Assembly: GCA_046730395.1 (NCBI GenBank)
Contig: JBKPIV010000013.1
Span: 1-64,000, forward strand
Reading direction: 5' to 3'
Origin: AC-56 sp046730395
GTDB lineage: Bacteria > Actinomycetota > Thermoleophilia > Solirubrobacterales > 70-9
DNA length: 64,000 nt
The translations under genes were made by a program, and so were the position numbers. Below, piece by piece: positions 60,832 to 64,000 of this stretch; within the stretch, counting starts at the first letter, position 1; every line of letters starts with the position of its first letter. The notes beneath the pieces were generated by a model. That model did not search any database, was not told the DNA's origin, and saw nothing but the letters and a program-made list of their open reading frames with translations.

Positions 60832-61074
60832 ATGGATCTCACAAGCATCGATGAGCCGAGCACGGAGGAAATGCCGGTGATCACCGGCGGGCCGGTCGCG
60901 GTCGGTCGCTACCCGCTCGAGAACCCGGGGATCGATCCGATCCCTGGCGATCCCCTGTGCGAGCCGCATCCGTCGGAGCCGGGAGTGACCCCGGACGGGG
61001 AGGCGGCCCCGCTGGAGAATCCTGACGACCGCTTCGCCCTCGATCCGCTTCGGCATACGAGCGCGACGGACTGA
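60832..61074 (+). CDS. Small acidic Pro-rich hypothetical protein
   Basis: 80 residues: MDLTSIDEPSTEEMPVITGGPVAVGRYPLENPGIDPIPGDP and onward, rich in Pro, Asp, Glu and Gly, with one Cys (LCEPHPSEPG). No family recognised. It fits neither strand's neighbours as a shadow, and its codon use is ordinary. It lies between the divergent VOC gene and the convergent cyclase. Existence as a gene is likely but not proven. Confidence 0.45.
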   Translation: MDLTSIDEPSTEEMPVITGGPVAVGRYPLENPGIDPIPGDPLCEPHPSEPGVTPDGEAAPLENPDDRFALDPLRHTSATD

Positions 61075-61083
61075 CGCGGGTAT

Positions 61084-61893
61084 CTAGCGCGGAGTGACGC
61101 TGCAGACGGCGAGGTCGCGCGGGGCGCCCGTCCCGCGCAGAAGGCGCTCGTGGCCGAAGCGGAAGGATTCCGCATCGAGGGCTCGACGGACCGGCTCGGA
61201 GACCAGGACCTCCCCTCCATCCGCACGCTCTCCGACGCGGGCGGCGATGTTGACGTCGACGCCAAGGTAGTCGGATCCGACCCTTCGCGGTCTGCCGAGA
61301 TGTACCCCCGACCGAAGCTCGGCCGAGTGACCGTGCACCTCGACCTCCTGCACGCCGCCCTGGGCCTCGAGCGCCGCGCCCACCGCATCCTCAGCCTCGC
61401 GGAACACGGACATCGATCCATCGCCGAGGCGCTTCACGAGGCTGCCGCGGTGGGCCGCGATCGCGTCGTCCTCGATCGTCGCCACCCGGCGCAGCAACTC
61501 GAGCGCGGGCTCGTCGCCGACGTCGAGCGCCCACGACGAGAACTCGACGATGTCCGTGAACAGGATCGCGACGTCGACGGTTCCGCGGCCGCGGCCCTGC
61601 GCCTCGGAGAGGGCCTGCCAAGCCTGAAGGGCGGCCAGGCCGAGTTCGCGCGCGGCACTCGGCCGCTCGGGCTGTGCCTCGGACACGAGGCGGCCGATCC
61701 GCTGCGGCATCCGCTCTCCGGCGGTCGAAAGAGCGTCCCCATAGCGGTCGTCGCCCGGAAGCAGGCGCCTGATGAACCTCGCCGTGGCGACCAGCCGCGG
61801 CTGCGAGTCGGCGCGCCGAACGCGCTCGCCCACTCGAAGCTTGCGGCGCGGCTCCGCCGGCTCCGCGGACTCCGAATCGGAGGGGCCGATCAT
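61084..61893 (-). CDS. Class III adenylate/guanylate cyclase-domain protein
   Basis: 269 residues from the ATG at 61893. The C-terminal half is a class III cyclase: metal Asp in VAILFTDIVEFSSW, second metal Asp in KRLGDGSMSVF, and SGVHLGRPRRVGSDYLGVDVNIAARVGERA. The N-terminal part (PRRKLRVGERVRRADSQPRLVATARFIRRLLPGDDRYGD and REAARELGLAALQAWQ-like helix) is not a recognised sensor. It should make cAMP or cGMP from ATP or GTP; the substrate-selecting pair is not certain from reading. The frame extends upstream to 62028, overlapping the divergent MOSC gene's start region. Confidence 0.75.
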   Translation of the reverse strand: MIGPSDSESAEPAEPRRKLRVGERVRRADSQPRLVATARFIRRLLPGDDRYGDALSTAGERMPQRIGRLVSEAQPERPSAARELGLAALQAWQALSEAQGRGRGTVDVAILFTDIVEFSSWALDVGDEPALELLRRVATIEDDAIAAHRGSLVKRLGDGSMSVFREAEDAVGAALEAQGGVQEVEVHGHSAELRSGVHLGRPRRVGSDYLGVDVNIAARVGERADGGEVLVSEPVRRALDAESFRFGHERLLRGTGAPRDLAVCSVTPR

Positions 61894-61988
61894 CGCCGCA
61901 TCGTCCACAATTTCGCCGCGCGGCGCGCCGTCGGCGTCCCAAACGCCGTACGTCAGAACGGGGCCAGGGGCCGCCAATGCCTTCCGGC

Positions 61989-61994
61989 TACGCT
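61989..61994 (+). promoter_or_regulatory. Candidate leaderless -10 hexamer (TACGCT) for the MOSC gene
   Basis: TACGCT ends 6 nt before the ATG at 62001 (GCCGGC between). No ribosome-binding site is visible. Confidence 0.4.
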
Positions 61995-62000
61995 GCCGGC

Positions 62001-62483
62001 ATGGGTGGTTCCGACGGACCGGCTGCAACCGTCGCCGAGATCAACATCGCCAAGCGCCACGGCGAGCTGCCGTCGCCGGTCGAGCGAGTCCGAGCCGTCG
62101 CCGGCCGCGGCCTCCAGGGCGACCGGAACTTCCTGTCCTCGGGGGACCCGCAACCGAATCGCGATCAGGACATCACCCTGATCGCCGCGGAGGCGCTCGA
62201 GGCGCTGGCCGAGACCGGCATCGAGCTGTCGGCGGCCGAATCCCGCCGCAACCTGCTCACCCGCGGCGTCGACGTCGACGTTCTGGTCGGCAGGCGCTTC
62301 ATGGTTGGGGAGGTGGAGTGCGAGGGCATCGAGCTCTGTGAGCCGTGCCTGCACCTCGAGGGCATGACGCGGCCGGGGGTCCTGCGTGGCCTGGTGCACC
62401 GCGGAGGGCTACGCGCGTCGATCGTAAGCGGTGGCGAGATCGCAGTGGGCGACCCCGTGAGCATCGTCGCCACCGGTTCGTGA
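62001..62483 (+). CDS. MOSC-domain protein
   Basis: 160 residues, a single MOSC domain: IAKRHGELPSPVERVRAVAGRGLQGDRNF, then RRNLLTRGVDVDVLVGRRFMVGEVECEGIELCEPCLHLE, where the conserved Cys in ELCEPCLHLE is the presumed molybdenum cofactor/sulfur-carrying residue. MOSC proteins are sulfur-carrier or molybdenum-cofactor-dependent enzymes. Two Cys (CEPC) are present. It starts at ATG 62001 and overlaps the next gene by 4 nt (GTGA). Confidence 0.88.
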   Translation: MGGSDGPAATVAEINIAKRHGELPSPVERVRAVAGRGLQGDRNFLSSGDPQPNRDQDITLIAAEALEALAETGIELSAAESRRNLLTRGVDVDVLVGRRFMVGEVECEGIELCEPCLHLEGMTRPGVLRGLVHRGGLRASIVSGGEIAVGDPVSIVATGS

Positions 62484-64000
62484 CCGACGTCCAAGACGTG
62501 AGCGCGGCGCTCGGGAGGGTTGGACTCCCCGCCCCCGTCTCCGAGCTCGTTGCCCGCGATTGGGACGCGGTCGTGGTGGGTGGGGGCCACAACGGGCTGA
62601 CGGCGGCCGCCTACCTCGCTCGGGCGGGTCGCTCGGTGCTGGTGCTCGAGCGCCGCGATCGTCTGGGCGGCGCCTGCACGCTCGAGCAGCCGTTCTCGGA
62701 TCCCGGCTTCCTGATCAGTCCCTGTGCGTACGTCGTCGGCCTCCTCGACGAGGTCGTGGTCTCCGAGCTCGAGCTCGAGCGGCGCGGATACCGCGTCTTC
62801 GTGTGCGATCCGCAGCTCTGGTGCCCGCTTCCCGACGGAAGCGCGTTCGCTCGGTTCCTCGACGGCGAGACAACCGCTGCCCACATGCGGGAGAACGGCT
62901 TCTCCGATCGCGATATCGCCGGACTGATGGCCTACGAGGAGCTCTTCGAGCGCCTCCGCCGTCGGTTGCGCTCGGGCCCGCGCGGCGACACCTGGCGAGG
63001 CGAATCGCCCGCGCGGGCCGAGCTCGAGGAGATCCTCGGCCACGACGAAGAGCTGATCTCCGTGGTATTCGAGGAGTCGATCGCCGACACGCTCGAGCGC
63101 TACGTCTCCGACGAGCGCATCAAGCATGCCCTCTTCGGCCAGGGTGTGATCGGCACGTTCGCCGGACCGAGAGACCCGGGCACCGCCTCGGTGCGCCTCA
63201 TGCACCATCTGGGAGATCTGCTCGGGCACGGCGCCGCCTGGGGATACGTCGAGGGGGGTATGGGGCGGGTGTCGTTCGCGATTGCGCAGGCGGCGATCGA
63301 GCACGGCGCGATGATCGCCGCCGGCGTGCCCGTCGCGCGAATCCTGCCCGGCGAGGGCGTCGAGACCGAGGCGGGGGAGCTGATCCGAGGCCGGTCGGTG
63401 ATCTCCAACGCCGACCCGAAACGCACCCTGGCGATGCTCGACCAGAACGGCGTTCCCGCCTCGTATCGGGCCCGGCTCCGGGCCTGGCGGGTGGATTCGC
63501 CCGTGGTCAAGGTCAACTTCGCCCTTCGCCGCTACCCGACCTTCACCGCCGCGGACGGCGGGGAGCCCGAGCGCGCGATGGTCTCGATAACGCCGGGGCT
63601 CGACGCCGCCCAGGAAGCGTGCGAGGCCTGCAGGCGGGGCGAGCCGGCGATCGGCTTCATCGAGCTCTATTCACAGACGGGCTACGACCCCTCGGTAGCT
63701 CCGGACGGGCGGCACACGATGAGCGCCTTCGCCCAGTACGCGCCCTACGCGCTCGCCGCCGGGGATTGGGAGAGCCGGCGGGGGGAGATCGGCGATCTGG
63801 TGTTGGATGCGATCGCCGCCTACGCGCCGGATGTCCGCGACTGCATCGAGGAGATCGAGGTCTTGGGCCCGCCGGACATCGAGCGACGCATCGGGCTCAC
63901 AGGGGGCCATATCTTCCAGGGCGAGGCCCTTCCCGAGCAGATGTGGGACCGCCGCCTCAACCCGCGCACGCCGGTGCAGGGGCTCTACCTTTGTGGCGCC
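62480..64000 (+). CDS. Phytoene-desaturase-like FAD oxidoreductase (COG1233/PYROXD2 type), runs off the window
   Basis: At least 507 residues, open at the window end. The FAD motif VVVGGGHNGLTAAAYLARAGRSVLVLERRDRLGGACTLE starts at about residue 32. The C-terminal region PPDIERRIGLTGGHIFQGEALPEQMWDRRLNP followed by TPVQGLYLCGA matches the PYROXD2/CrtI-like flavin family, close to its usual end. Such enzymes desaturate isoprenoids or act as unknown amine/lipid oxidases. GTG start overlapping the MOSC stop by 4 nt, so they may be one transcript. No carotenoid genes are seen. Confidence 0.85.
   Translation, partial: MTDVQDVSAALGRVGLPAPVSELVARDWDAVVVGGGHNGLTAAAYLARAGRSVLVLERRDRLGGACTLEQPFSDPGFLISPCAYVVGLLDEVVVSELELERRGYRVFVCDPQLWCPLPDGSAFARFLDGETTAAHMRENGFSDRDIAGLMAYEELFERLRRRLRSGPRGDTWRGESPARAELEEILGHDEELISVVFEESIADTLERYVSDERIKHALFGQGVIGTFAGPRDPGTASVRLMHHLGDLLGHGAAWGYVEGGMGRVSFAIAQAAIEHGAMIAAGVPVARILPGEGVETEAGELIRGRSVISNADPKRTLAMLDQNGVPASYRARLRAWRVDSPVVKVNFALRRYPTFTAADGGEPERAMVSITPGLDAAQEACEACRRGEPAIGFIELYSQTGYDPSVAPDGRHTMSAFAQYAPYALAAGDWESRRGEIGDLVLDAIAAYAPDVRDCIEEIEVLGPPDIERRIGLTGGHIFQGEALPEQMWDRRLNPRTPVQGLYLCGA

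Overview
The window is chromosomal DNA from a very GC-rich bacterium, most likely an actinobacterium. Deep-branching Thermoleophilia-type lineages (Solirubrobacterales/Gaiellales) are my best guess. This is an inference from gene content and style: lysA-hom-thrC order, ftsE-ftsX-ctp-rnr-smpB order, deazaflavin (F420)-type enzymes, MauE-like redox proteins, frequent GTG starts, and several genes whose only promoter-like element is a TANNNT hexamer 6-8 nt before the start codon (leaderless style). Coding density is very high. No stretch over about 300 bases lacks a gene, apart from the tmRNA and a decayed endonuclease beside it. I saw no tRNA, rRNA, CRISPR array, phage module or transposase.

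Layout. 1-1.7 kb: the end of an M23 peptidase, a repeat-rich membrane-anchored protein and an alpha/beta hydrolase. 1.8-5.4 kb: an overlapping lysA-hom-thrC amino-acid operon, then a GAF-GGDEF gene that has lost most of its GGDEF domain. 6-13.8 kb: comF-like, hpf, secA, DNA glycosylase tag, prfB with its programmed frameshift, a FIST protein and nadC. 13.9-17.9 kb: a secreted protein, an NTF2-like protein, an Fpg/Nei glycosylase and nadA. 18.0-21.4 kb: a compact redox cluster made of a MauE-thioredoxin fusion, a Tat-exported cysteine-rich MauA-like protein, a DsbD/CcdA-propeller fusion and an F420-type reductase. 22.2-24.2 kb: split transketolase. 24.4-31.5 kb: ftsE, ftsX, S41 protease, RNase R, smpB and a large coiled-coil helix-hairpin-helix protein. 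31.6-34.3 kb: a flavin disulfide reductase, the tmRNA gene and a frameshifted LAGLIDADG-HTH-LAGLIDADG endonuclease. 34.4-41.3 kb: accessory genes (secreted protein, DUF899, MFS, F420 reductase-like, MarR with an ABC exporter). 41.3-49.1 kb: lon, an acetolactate-synthase-like enzyme, DoxX with a 19-codon leader ORF, PAS plus metallo-hydrolase, and a NarL-type two-component pair. 49.2-56.7 kb: a tightly coupled type II fatty-acid synthesis operon. 56.8-64 kb: oxidoreductases, amidase, double VOC protein, class III cyclase, MOSC protein and a phytoene-desaturase-like oxidoreductase running off the end.

How genes work together. smpB, ssrA (tmRNA), rnr, prfB and hpf make a translation-quality theme within 27 kb. 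The fab operon alone encodes malonyl loading, initiation, elongation, keto-reduction, a MaoC-type dehydratase and enoyl reduction, plus a biotin-dependent carboxyltransferase and an SGNH hydrolase. The MauE/MauA-like/CcdA cluster looks like a dedicated system for exporting and oxidatively maturing one small disulfide-rich protein. It is the best candidate here for an incompletely described system.
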